A stretch of 7,131 nt of DNA from Bacteroidota bacterium (GCA_023412765.1 JAEZBX010000092.1:1-7131); one strand, 5' to 3'. Positions 1 through 5,447 are shown, numbered from the stretch's first letter. The notes: generated by a model from the letters alone, not told the origin. Program-made: numbers and translations.

Positions 1-261
1 CTCATATACTTCAACGTCGAGCGTTTTATATCCCACCGACGATACCAGCAAGGTCAGTGGCAACTCTTTTCCCGCCGTCAGGCTGAAAGATCCATTGACA
101 TCGGACAGAGCAAATATGCTAGTGCCCTTCACCACAACGGTTGCCCCAGGCAACGACGATCCGGTTTCATCTTTAATTATTCCCGTTATTATTTCCTGCG
201 CAACTGCCCCGATATTTGCCAGCAAGAAGATTAATATGAGAAATTGTAGTCTTGTTATCAT
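1..261 (-). CDS. TonB-dependent receptor, SusC/RagA-like, N-terminal part (partial)
   Basis: Reading the minus strand from the ATG at 261-259 gives 87 codons open to the window edge, so only the N-terminus is visible. Residues 1-22 form a typical signal peptide: a basic start (MITR), a hydrophobic core, and a likely cut after AVA or AVAQ. Residues 25-87 match a carboxypeptidase-regulatory-like beta-sandwich domain, with the hallmarks TGIIKDETGSSLPGATV, VKGT, SDVNGSFSL and VSSVGYKT. In Bacteroidota this domain usually precedes the plug and barrel of SusC/RagA-type receptors, which import glycans, peptides or metal complexes using TonB energy. The plug, barrel and any TonB box are outside the window, so the substrate is unknown, and another outer-membrane protein with the same N-terminal domain is possible. 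No Shine-Dalgarno sequence precedes the start. The gene is transcribed away from the rrf2-pst cassette. Confidence 0.8.
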   Translation of the reverse strand, partial: MITRLQFLILIFLLANIGAVAQEIITGIIKDETGSSLPGATVVVKGTSIFALSDVNGSFSLTAGKELPLTLLVSSVGYKTLDVEVYE

Positions 262-519
262 GATTAACAGAATGTATTTTAATGTTTGATCAAAGGGTGA
301 ACTCGCAGCGCCTGTTTTTAAGCGAATTGCTTATTATTCACGCTGCATGCATTGTGTCAGATTGAAAACGCCTTTTATCTTGGTGGGAATAATGGATTAG
401 GCGCGTCGTTACGTCCTTAACAACATCGGTTTTGCGAACCGGATTTTATCTCTGCGTGTTTCGTTAATAGGGAGATCATATTTTTAATTCGGTTAATTAC
501 TGCCAGATTGGTGGCCACA

Positions 520-578
520 GTATGCACCCAGGTTTTCGGAACTTCCACCAAAAAGGTCTTTTGACCTGGGGTGCATAC
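520..578. repeat. Imperfect inverted repeat with competing hairpins
   Basis: GTATGCACCCAGGT (520-533) is complementary to ACCTGGGGTGCATAC (564-578), with one extra G in the right arm. Inside it, AGGTC (554-558) can pair with GACCT (563-567) around a TTTT loop, and TTGGTGG (508-514) can pair with CCACCAA (545-551). The inner and outer stems share 564-567, so they exclude each other. Read on the minus strand, the inner hairpin is followed by a T-run (553-550), giving a weak terminator-like shape within a possible leader of the receptor gene. No encoded protein explains it. A palindromic mobile-element remnant is an equally open explanation. Confidence 0.55.
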
Positions 579-881
579 GACCGGCCTTACAACTTCGCAT
601 GGGCTCATGAACAAATAGTATAGCCCTCGCGATAGTTTATGACATCAGCAACAACAAGGATTTCTGAATAGCGACAGATGAGAAATTAGGTGGCCCCCAA
701 GCTGCATGGTGTGATTGCATTCCATCATTTTAAATTTCATAGTTCCAAATTCATTTGGCAGGTATTAGCACCTTGTTCTTCGAACGGTTGCTAGAGGTTC
801 ACTGAGCCTGGTCTCTCCCCTCTTCGTTATAAAATCAATCTTGGTGGCAATTGATTTGATTGTGCAAATGTATATGAATTT

Positions 882-911
882 TTTGATCATGCAAGTATTC
901 CTATAGATTTA
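882..911 (+). promoter_or_regulatory. Candidate Bacteroidota promoter upstream of rrf2
   Basis: TTTG at 882-885 is followed after 18 nt by TAGATTTA at 904-911. This resembles the Bacteroidota primary sigma factor pattern (TTTG at -33, TAnnTTTG at -7) with one mismatch in the -7 element. Transcription would start near 918 and give rrf2 a leader of about 285 nt containing both heptad arrays. A closer, unrecognised promoter is possible: TGTATTTG (1192-1199) is a weaker match, and it lies too near the start codon for an ordinary leader. Confidence 0.35.
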
Positions 912-917
912 GTAGGA
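899..917. promoter_or_regulatory. Candidate operator box 1 (TCCTA-N9-TAGGA)
   Basis: A perfect 5-bp inverted repeat with a 9-bp centre overlaps the candidate -7 element. Its core, CCTATAGATTTAGTAG (900-915), recurs with one change at 1748-1763 upstream of pstS. The dyad form, the promoter overlap and the two copies around one regulator gene suggest an operator, most simply for the Rrf2 protein itself. The assignment to Rrf2 is inferred. Confidence 0.4.
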
Positions 918-942
918 TATTATTTTTTGGTCCTGTGAGGAA

Positions 943-1027
943 GGAATAGGGAATAAGGAATAAGGAGTAAGGAGTAAGGTATAGGGTATAGAGGTATAGG
1001 GTATAGAGGTATATGGTATAAGGGGTG
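943..1027 (+). repeat. Heptanucleotide repeat array, copy 1
   Basis: Eleven purine-rich 7-mers lie head to tail: GGAATAG, GGAATAA twice, GGAGTAA twice, GGTATAG four times, GGTATAT and GGTATAA. Single extra A bases fall at 992 and 1007, and the array closes with GGGGTG. The order (GGAATAR units first, GGTATAR units last, GGGGTG end) is the same as in the reverse complement of the array at 5381-5432. A 7-bp period with interruptions cannot encode a regular peptide repeat, and there are no spacers, so this is not a CRISPR array. Confidence 0.9.
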
Positions 1028-1106
1028 CGTATTATGAAAATGTATAGCCTAGCCTTCACGAAGCTTGATGGATATTAAAGTAGGGTAAAGTAAAGTGGCA
1101 CACCAA

Positions 1107-1155
1107 CGGATAACTATTAACGAATAACTATTAACGAATAACTATTAACGAATAA
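1107..1155 (+). repeat. Second heptanucleotide array (CGAATAA/CTATTAA)
   Basis: Seven tandem 7-mers: CGGATAA, then CTATTAA and CGAATAA alternating three times. The same stretch can be described as a 14-bp unit repeated about 3.5 times. CGAATAA differs from the GGAATAA unit of the neighbouring array only at its first base, so the two may belong to one loose family. It sits in the probable rrf2 leader, ending 48 bp before the start codon. Confidence 0.9.
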
Positions 1156-1169
1156 CGGAGAAAGAAACG

Positions 1170-1181
1170 TTTCCGCGGAAA
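1170..1181. promoter_or_regulatory. Perfect 12-bp palindrome TTTCCGCGGAAA
   Basis: This dyad is GC-rich at its centre in an AT-rich stretch and ends 22 bp before the rrf2 start codon, a good position for an autoregulatory operator. Its 8-bp core TCCGCGGA recurs once, at 5440-5447, just past the inverted heptad array. No protein can be assigned from the sequence. Confidence 0.4.
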
Positions 1182-1203
1182 TAAGTATAATTGTATTTGA
1201 TTT

Positions 1204-1662
1204 ATGCTTTCGAGAAAAACTAAATATGCTATCAACGCACTCCTGCATCTTGCGCGGGAGTACGGCCGGGGCCCACTTCGCGTGAGCGACCTCGCGGTAG
1301 AGAACAATATCCCTCAGAAATTTTTGGAAGCGATTCTCCTTGAATTAAGGAACGCCGGCATTCTTGGGAGCAAAAAAGGTAAAAGCGGCGGATACTATTT
1401 GATGAGGCGGCCTGAGGATGTCAATCTTGCGCAGGTGCTACGGTTAATGGATGGCGCAATAGCATTATTACCATGCGTTTCGCTCAATTATTATGAACGT
1501 TGTCTCGAATGCAAAGATGAAGAGGTATGCTCCATCAGGGAAGCATTCCTTGAGGCTCGCCAGGAGACCGTACGGGTGTTTGAGGGTCACACGCTAAAAG
1601 ACCTTGTTACACGCGAAGCGGCGCTAACGCAAAAGAAGATGAAAAAAAGGATCAGGATTTAA
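1204..1662 (+). CDS. Rrf2 family transcriptional regulator with four cysteines
   Basis: The 152-residue product has normal Rrf2 length. The N-terminal MLSRKTKYAINALLHLA opening and the winged helix (about residues 1-75) are typical: a recognition-helix region IPQKFLEAILLELRNAGIL followed by the wing SKKGKSGGYYL. The effector region carries Cys91, Cys100, Cys103 and Cys109 (pattern C-x8-C-x2-C-x5-C). Rrf2 proteins such as IscR and NsrR bind Fe-S clusters through cysteines in this region, while others (CymR type) control cysteine metabolism without a cluster. The visible spacing differs from the IscR pattern, so cluster binding is possible, not shown. An in-frame TGA at 1198-1200 makes 1204 the first usable ATG. 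No Shine-Dalgarno is seen. The pst genes follow on the same strand, which makes this the likely local regulator. From memory of the family, close Bacteroidota relatives often sit beside sulfur-assimilation genes. Confidence 0.9.
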   Translation: MLSRKTKYAINALLHLAREYGRGPLRVSDLAVENNIPQKFLEAILLELRNAGILGSKKGKSGGYYLMRRPEDVNLAQVLRLMDGAIALLPCVSLNYYERCLECKDEEVCSIREAFLEARQETVRVFEGHTLKDLVTREAALTQKKMKKRIRI

Positions 1663-1747
1663 TCGATCCGTGCCCCTACCCTTCCCCAGCTATTTCTGTA
1701 TTTAAGCCACCCACGGGGACTCCCATATTTCTAGTAATCTTATTTAC

Positions 1748-1763
1748 CCTATGGATTTAGTAG
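1748..1763. promoter_or_regulatory. Candidate operator box 2
   Basis: CCTATGGATTTAGTAG matches box 1 (900-915) at 15 of 16 positions and lies at the -33 region of the predicted pstS promoter. A regulator bound here would be placed to block or modulate pstS transcription. The dyad arms are shorter than in box 1 (CTA/TAG). Confidence 0.4.
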
Positions 1764-1788
1764 ATTAAAGAATTTTGTGTTACTTTTG
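1756..1788 (+). promoter_or_regulatory. Predicted pstS promoter
   Basis: TACTTTTG at 1781-1788 is a full match to the Bacteroidota -7 consensus TAnnTTTG. The upstream element is TTTA at 1756-1759, one mismatch from TTTG, with a 21-nt spacer that is slightly long. Transcription would start near 1795, giving a leader of about 40 nt before the ATG at 1835. This also argues against the in-frame TTG start at 1775, which would lie upstream of the transcript. Confidence 0.5.
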
Positions 1789-1834
1789 CCCCGACGAGTC
1801 TTACCAGACGAATATCATTCATAACCACCAACAG

Positions 1835-2791
1835 ATGCGGAAAATCCTCATTTTTCCCGTAATAGCTCTTTTTTTCGTTTCAGGATGCGGCGGCAGTTCG
1901 CGTAAATCTGATGGTTCGGGGCTGGAAGGCACTATCACGCTATCGGGTGCCTTTGCACTTTATCCCCTGGCCAACCGATGGGCCGAAGAATTTCAAAAAA
2001 TTCATCCTGACGTTCGCTTTAACATATCAGCAGGCGGGGCGGGCAAGGGAATGGCGGATGCTTTGGCACAGGCAGTTGATCTCGGGATGGTTTCCCGCGA
2101 AATCAAGATCGAAGAAACGAACAGTGGCGCCTGGGCAGTTGCTGTTACAAAAGACGCCGTTGTTCCTACCATCAACCCCGGAAACCCTGTCTCACAAGCG
2201 CTAAAACAAAAAGGAATTTCACAGGAAGAATTGACAAAGATCTTTATCACAGCCGAGATTAGCTCGTGGGGTCAGGTCAGTGGCACCTCCAACAATTCAA
2301 AAATAAAAGTCTATTCTCGGTCGGACGCGTCGGGCGCGGCCGCTACGTGGGCACAATATCTTGGAGGGAAGGAGCAGGATGTTTTGAAAGGGCTTGGCGT
2401 TTTTGGAGATCCAGGTCTCGCGGACGCTGTAAAGAAAGATGCTGATGGAATCGGCTATAACAATGTAATCTATGTTTACGATCTCAACAGCAAAACAAAG
2501 TATCCTGGCATGGAAGTACTTCCCATTGATATTAACGGCGATGATCAGCTGAGTGAGAACGAAAAATTTTATGACAATCTCGACACATTAATTGCCGCAA
2601 TCGACGATGGTCGATATCCGTCACCTCCTGCACGCGAACTGTATTTTGTTTCTAAGGGCAAACCCGAAAGCGAAGCGGTCAAAGAATTCCTGCGATGGGT
2701 TTTGCAAGAAGGCCAGCAATATGCCGGTGAGACTGGATATATCAGTCTCTCCAAGACGAAAGTGGATGAAGAGCTAAAGAAAATTAACTAG
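1835..2791 (+). CDS. pstS: PstS-like oxyanion-binding lipoprotein (ABC transporter)
   Basis: The 318-residue product is a periplasmic-facing solute-binding lipoprotein. Residues 1-17 form a signal peptide ending in the lipobox FVSG-Cys18. PstS-family signatures follow: SGAFALYPLANRWAEEF (37-53), the glycine-rich SAGGAGKGMADAL (65-77), VDLGMVSREI (81-90) and the ligand-loop motif RSDASGAAATW (162-172). The SGAF and RSDxSG loops correspond to the anion-binding loops of PstS. The C-terminal half has YPSPPARELYFVSKGKP (261-277), which I recall from a divergent PstS branch also found in archaea. A 12-residue EF-hand-like loop occurs at 232-243. The ATG at 1835 is chosen over the TTG at 1775 because it opens directly on the signal peptide and lies downstream of the predicted promoter. 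Phosphate is the default ligand. Sulfate or another oxyanion is not excluded, given the Rrf2 gene upstream. It ends 1 bp before pstC. Confidence 0.85.
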   Translation: MRKILIFPVIALFFVSGCGGSSRKSDGSGLEGTITLSGAFALYPLANRWAEEFQKIHPDVRFNISAGGAGKGMADALAQAVDLGMVSREIKIEETNSGAWAVAVTKDAVVPTINPGNPVSQALKQKGISQEELTKIFITAEISSWGQVSGTSNNSKIKVYSRSDASGAAATWAQYLGGKEQDVLKGLGVFGDPGLADAVKKDADGIGYNNVIYVYDLNSKTKYPGMEVLPIDINGDDQLSENEKFYDNLDTLIAAIDDGRYPSPPARELYFVSKGKPESEAVKEFLRWVLQEGQQYAGETGYISLSKTKVDEELKKIN

Positions 2792-2792
2792 G

Positions 2793-3680
2793 ATGATCGC
2801 TCTGAGACGGATGAAGGAGTATAGTGCCGGCAGCTGGACGATGTTCTGCGTCTTTGTTGTTTTATTGCTGCCGCTGTTGATTATACTGGGCCTGCTTATG
2901 AAAGCTTTGCCCATGCTTAACGCTGCGAGTATTGGACAATTACTATTTTCTTCAAGCTGGCAGCCATCATCTGGTCAATTTGGGTTCCTTCCATTCATTT
3001 TAAGTTCCGTAATGGTGACTGGCATTGGGCTGATCATTATGATTCCGCTTAGCCTTTTCCCTGCCATCTACCTGACTCAGTACGCTTCACCGCGCATATT
3101 ACGAATTATGCGGTCCGTCATCGATATCCTGGCGGGTATACCATCCGTTATTCATGGCGTCTGGGGCGTTATTGTAATCGTTCCTTTTATTTCAACTTAC
3201 CTAGGTCCTTTACTTGGAAAGGATACCTCTGGATATACCATTTTGGCAGGTGGAATTATCCTGGCAATAGCAACTCTTCCTTTCGTTCTTCACATGCTGT
3301 TAGAGGTGTTTCGTGCAATACCTATCGAATTAAAGGAAGCTACTTTATCACTAGGTGCCACCTACTGGGAAACAGTTAAGAAGGTAGTGCTGAAGAAAGC
3401 TATGCCTGGCATTGTTGCCGCGTTTGCCCTCGGCGTTTCAAAAGCATTTGGCGAAACTATCGCCGTATTGATGGTGGTTGGAAATGTTGTCCAGGTTCCG
3501 CGCGGAGCGTTCGACGCGGGTTATCCACTCCCTGCGCTTATCGCGAACAACTATGGCGAAATGATGTCCATACCGATGTACGATTCAGCTTTGATGTTTG
3601 CCGCCCTCGTCCTCTTCATTGTTGTGTTACTCTTCAACCTTGTTTCGAAACTAATCATCCAAAAAACGACAGCGCACTGA
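2793..3680 (+). CDS. pstC: Phosphate-type ABC transporter permease, PstC-like
   Basis: The 295-residue inner-membrane protein has about six hydrophobic segments (roughly 16-38, 68-95, 113-135, 147-171, 205-230, 264-288). The cytoplasmic EAA loop that docks onto the ATPase is visible as IPIELKEATLSLGATYWET (176-194). The following KAFGETIAVLMVVGN (217-231) is a PstC-type signature, close to the AIGETMAV motif of the family, and DILAGIPSVIHGVWG (111-125) is also typical. Length is normal for a PstC lacking a large insertion. The start lies 1 bp after the pstS stop, so translation is probably coupled, and the stop overlaps the pstA start by one base. It pairs with the next gene product to form the translocation pore. 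Confidence 0.88.
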   Translation: MIALRRMKEYSAGSWTMFCVFVVLLLPLLIILGLLMKALPMLNAASIGQLLFSSSWQPSSGQFGFLPFILSSVMVTGIGLIIMIPLSLFPAIYLTQYASPRILRIMRSVIDILAGIPSVIHGVWGVIVIVPFISTYLGPLLGKDTSGYTILAGGIILAIATLPFVLHMLLEVFRAIPIELKEATLSLGATYWETVKKVVLKKAMPGIVAAFALGVSKAFGETIAVLMVVGNVVQVPRGAFDAGYPLPALIANNYGEMMSIPMYDSALMFAALVLFIVVLLFNLVSKLIIQKTTAH

Positions 3681-4531
3681 TGAAGAAGAGAAAAGTTATC
3701 GAAGAAAATTTTTTCAAATACCTGTTGGCATTCTTTACCTTCAGTCTGATCGCCATTCTTTTTTTCATTGTATTTGAAATCGTAATGAAAGGAGTTCCCG
3801 CGTTGAGTTGGGAGATGATTTCCGAAGTCCCGAAAGGTGGTTTCTATTTTGGAAAAGAAGGAGGAATTTACAATGCTATTATTGGTTCAATATACCTGGC
3901 GACCGGTGCTTCGGTACTTGCCATATTAATTAGTCTGCCGGTAGCACTCTTCATTAATATTTCACTCGTAAAATATGTAAAGATTCAAAATACCATCCGC
4001 CTGATTCTGGACTTGCTTTGGGGAGTACCTCCTATCGTATATGGAGCCTTTGGTTTTTCAATAATGATCTTCTTTGGATTAAAGGCATCGTTGCTGGCTG
4101 GTATCATAACTATCGCTTTGCTGATCACGCCAGTTATGATCAGGGCGATGGATGAAGTATTAAGAAATATTCCGCTGGGATTATTGGAGTCAACGCTGTC
4201 ACTGGGCGCAACAAGGTTTGAGGCAGCGGGCATATTTTTTCGCCAGGCACTACCCGGCATTGCAACCGCTTTCTTATTAGGACTTGGTAAGGGAATTGGT
4301 GATACTGCTGCCGTAATGTTCACCGCAGGCTATACAGACTATGTTCCAGAAAGACTGGGCGAACCAGCTGCAACATTACCATTGGCAATATTCTACCAAC
4401 TTAGTTCTCCTATCGACGAGGTGAAGGCCCGCGCATATGCAGCGGCAGTAATCCTGACGCTGATTATTCTCGTAATCAGTATAGCGTCACGCTATCTATC
4501 ATCGAAGATCTCAAAAAATACCGTATCATGA
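3680..4531 (+). CDS. pstA: Phosphate-type ABC transporter permease, PstA-like
   Basis: The 283-residue membrane protein is the second permease half. Hydrophobic segments lie near 13-36, 67-95, 107-132, 136-155, 192-215 and 252-270. The EAA loop reads IPLGLLESTLSLGATRFEA (164-182), and GKGIGDTAAVMFTAG (203-217) corresponds to the AIGETAPL stretch of PstA, here with Asp in place of the usual Glu. DLLWGVPPIVYGAFG (111-125) is the usual conserved permease segment. The start codon shares one base with the pstC stop (TGATG), and the stop overlaps the pstB start by 4 nt (ATGA), showing a compact operon with coupled translation. It is assigned to PstA rather than a duplicate PstC by order and by these motifs. 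Confidence 0.88.
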   Translation: MKKRKVIEENFFKYLLAFFTFSLIAILFFIVFEIVMKGVPALSWEMISEVPKGGFYFGKEGGIYNAIIGSIYLATGASVLAILISLPVALFINISLVKYVKIQNTIRLILDLLWGVPPIVYGAFGFSIMIFFGLKASLLAGIITIALLITPVMIRAMDEVLRNIPLGLLESTLSLGATRFEAAGIFFRQALPGIATAFLLGLGKGIGDTAAVMFTAGYTDYVPERLGEPAATLPLAIFYQLSSPIDEVKARAYAAAVILTLIILVISIASRYLSSKISKNTVS

Positions 4532-5346
4532 GTTTTGTATCTGACGTTTTGCATTTGGATCTCAAAAAAGTTGAACGGCCGGTCGGCGAGACACCTCCGT
4601 CAGTGCTTGATATTACCGGTCTCAATGTGTGGCATCAAAATCACCACATCTTAAAAAATATCAACCTAAGTATTCCGAAGGGAAGGATCACAACTTTTCT
4701 TGGACCATCCGGATGTGGTAAGACAACGCTCTTAAAATCGATCAACCGACTCACTGACTTACACCCCGATATGAAGGTGAAAGGAAGTATACGTCTGGGA
4801 GGGAAAGAGATTTTAAATGGAAACAGCGATCTACCCGACCTGCGTCAAAAAATGGGATTGCTATCGCAACGGCCTTTTCCACTACCAATGAATATTTTCG
4901 ATAACGTAGCATTCGGTTTGAAAATACAGGGGATAAAGAATAAAACGGAAATCGCTAACCGCGTTGAATTCCACCTGAAGCAGGTGGCCCTTTGGGAAGA
5001 AGTGAGCGGCAGGTTAAAATCACCCGCATCAAAACTTTCAATAGGTCAGCAGCAGCGGTTGTGCCTTGCCCGTGGACTTGCTGTTAATCCCGAGGTGATT
5101 CTGGCCGATGAGCCTACCTCTGCCCTTGATCCTATCTCGAGCAGAAAAATAGAAGAGCAATTTCATGAGTTGAAGAAGAGCTACACGATCATCCTTGTAA
5201 CACACATCTTGCGGCAAACGGTACGGCTAGCCGACAATATTGTCTTCATGTATATGGGTGAAGTAATTGAACAAGGTAGTTCATACGACATTTTTCAGAA
5301 TCCAAAATCCGAAATTCTTAAGAATTATCTGAACGATGGCCATTGA
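4528..5346 (+). CDS. pstB: Phosphate-type ABC transporter ATP-binding protein, PstB-like
   Basis: The 272-residue cytoplasmic ATPase drives the importer. Motifs in order: Walker A GPSGCGKTT (59-67), Q-loop Gln114 in LLSQRPFPLPMNIFDNVAFG (111-130), a signature LSIGQQQR (170-177), Walker B VILADEP (190-196), the D-loop SALD (198-201) and the switch His226 in VTH. The Q-loop context resembles PstB. The ABC signature has Ile instead of the second glycine of LSGGQ, a departure from the textbook motif, though the rest of the active site is intact. An N-terminal extension of about 25 residues precedes the nucleotide-binding domain. The start overlaps the pstA stop by 4 nt. No phoU follows: the next segment is the inverted heptad array. 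Related oxyanion (tungstate, molybdate) ATPases are an alternative, but the full gene set fits Pst best. Confidence 0.88.
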   Translation: MSFVSDVLHLDLKKVERPVGETPPSVLDITGLNVWHQNHHILKNINLSIPKGRITTFLGPSGCGKTTLLKSINRLTDLHPDMKVKGSIRLGGKEILNGNSDLPDLRQKMGLLSQRPFPLPMNIFDNVAFGLKIQGIKNKTEIANRVEFHLKQVALWEEVSGRLKSPASKLSIGQQQRLCLARGLAVNPEVILADEPTSALDPISSRKIEEQFHELKKSYTIILVTHILRQTVRLADNIVFMYMGEVIEQGSSYDIFQNPKSEILKNYLNDGH

Positions 5347-5380
5347 CCCAGCCGGTTGCTTCACGAAATTGCATTGTCGT

Positions 5381-5432
5381 CACCCCTATACCCTATACCT
5401 TTATACCTTATTCCGTATTCCCTATTCCTTTC
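5381..5432 (-). repeat. Heptanucleotide repeat array, inverted copy 2
   Basis: On the minus strand this reads GGAATAG, GGAATAC, GGAATAA, GGTATAA plus an extra A, GGTATAG twice, then a GGGGTG end. Its first 25 bases match 941-965 at 24 positions, and the GGTATAG part also matches, so it is the same element as copy 1 in opposite orientation with six units instead of eleven. It starts 35 bp after the pstB stop and could be transcribed as the 3' end of the pst message. Confidence 0.9.
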
Positions 5433-5439
5433 AACAGAG

Positions 5440-5447
5440 TCCGCGGA
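5440..5447. promoter_or_regulatory. Palindrome TCCGCGGA, second copy
   Basis: This is the 8-bp core of the dyad at 1170-1181. It also lies inside a weak hairpin, AGTCC (5438-5442) with GGACT (5454-5458), which lacks a T-run and so is not a good terminator. A role as a protein-binding site is only inferred from the shared core and intergenic position, about 90 bp before the DUF2490 gene. Confidence 0.2.

Larger units (their letters stand above)
262..1203. other. Long intergenic region without a convincing gene
   Basis: About 940 bases separate the leftward receptor gene from the rightward rrf2 gene. I see no coding region with family features on either strand. What it holds, in order: a GCAGCG/CGCTGC pair (305-310 and 341-346); a long inverted repeat with alternative hairpins (520-578); an 8-bp perfect stem AAATCAAT/ATTGATTT with a 10-nt loop (832-857); a candidate promoter and operator (882-917); a purine-rich heptad array (943-1027); a second heptad array (1107-1155); and a 12-bp palindrome (1170-1181). 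The 14-mer ATCTTGGTGGsAAT occurs at 377-390 and 838-851 with one difference. Positions 627-830 show nothing I can name. Confidence 0.7.

Noticed and set aside
95..289. 64-codon plus-strand frame over the receptor start
   Set aside because: It is antisense to a well-supported signal peptide and carboxypeptidase-like domain.
305..346. GCAGCG/CGCTGC inverted repeat upstream of the receptor gene
   Set aside because: The arms are only 6 bp with a 30-nt loop; a chance match is plausible and no second copy supports a site.
417..614. 65-codon minus-strand reading frame
   Set aside because: It runs through the inverted repeat at 520-578, shows no recognisable domain, signal peptide or start context, and is better explained as a chance frame over a palindromic stretch.
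943..1155. CRISPR array
   Set aside because: The repeats are 7 bp and directly tandem, with no unique spacers and no cas genes in view.
1649..1669. Terminator after rrf2 (GGATC/GATCC hairpin)
   Set aside because: The stem is 5 bp with the stop codon in its 11-nt loop and no T-run, so it is unlikely to end transcription.
1670..1721. GT(G)CCCC/GGGGAC stem between rrf2 and pstS
   Set aside because: It needs a bulge and a loop of about 39 nt, so it is not a convincing hairpin.
1775..1834. Upstream TTG start extending the PstS-like protein by 20 residues
   Set aside because: The added residues precede a complete lipoprotein signal peptide and overlap a strong TAnnTTTG promoter element; the ATG at 1835 is much better.
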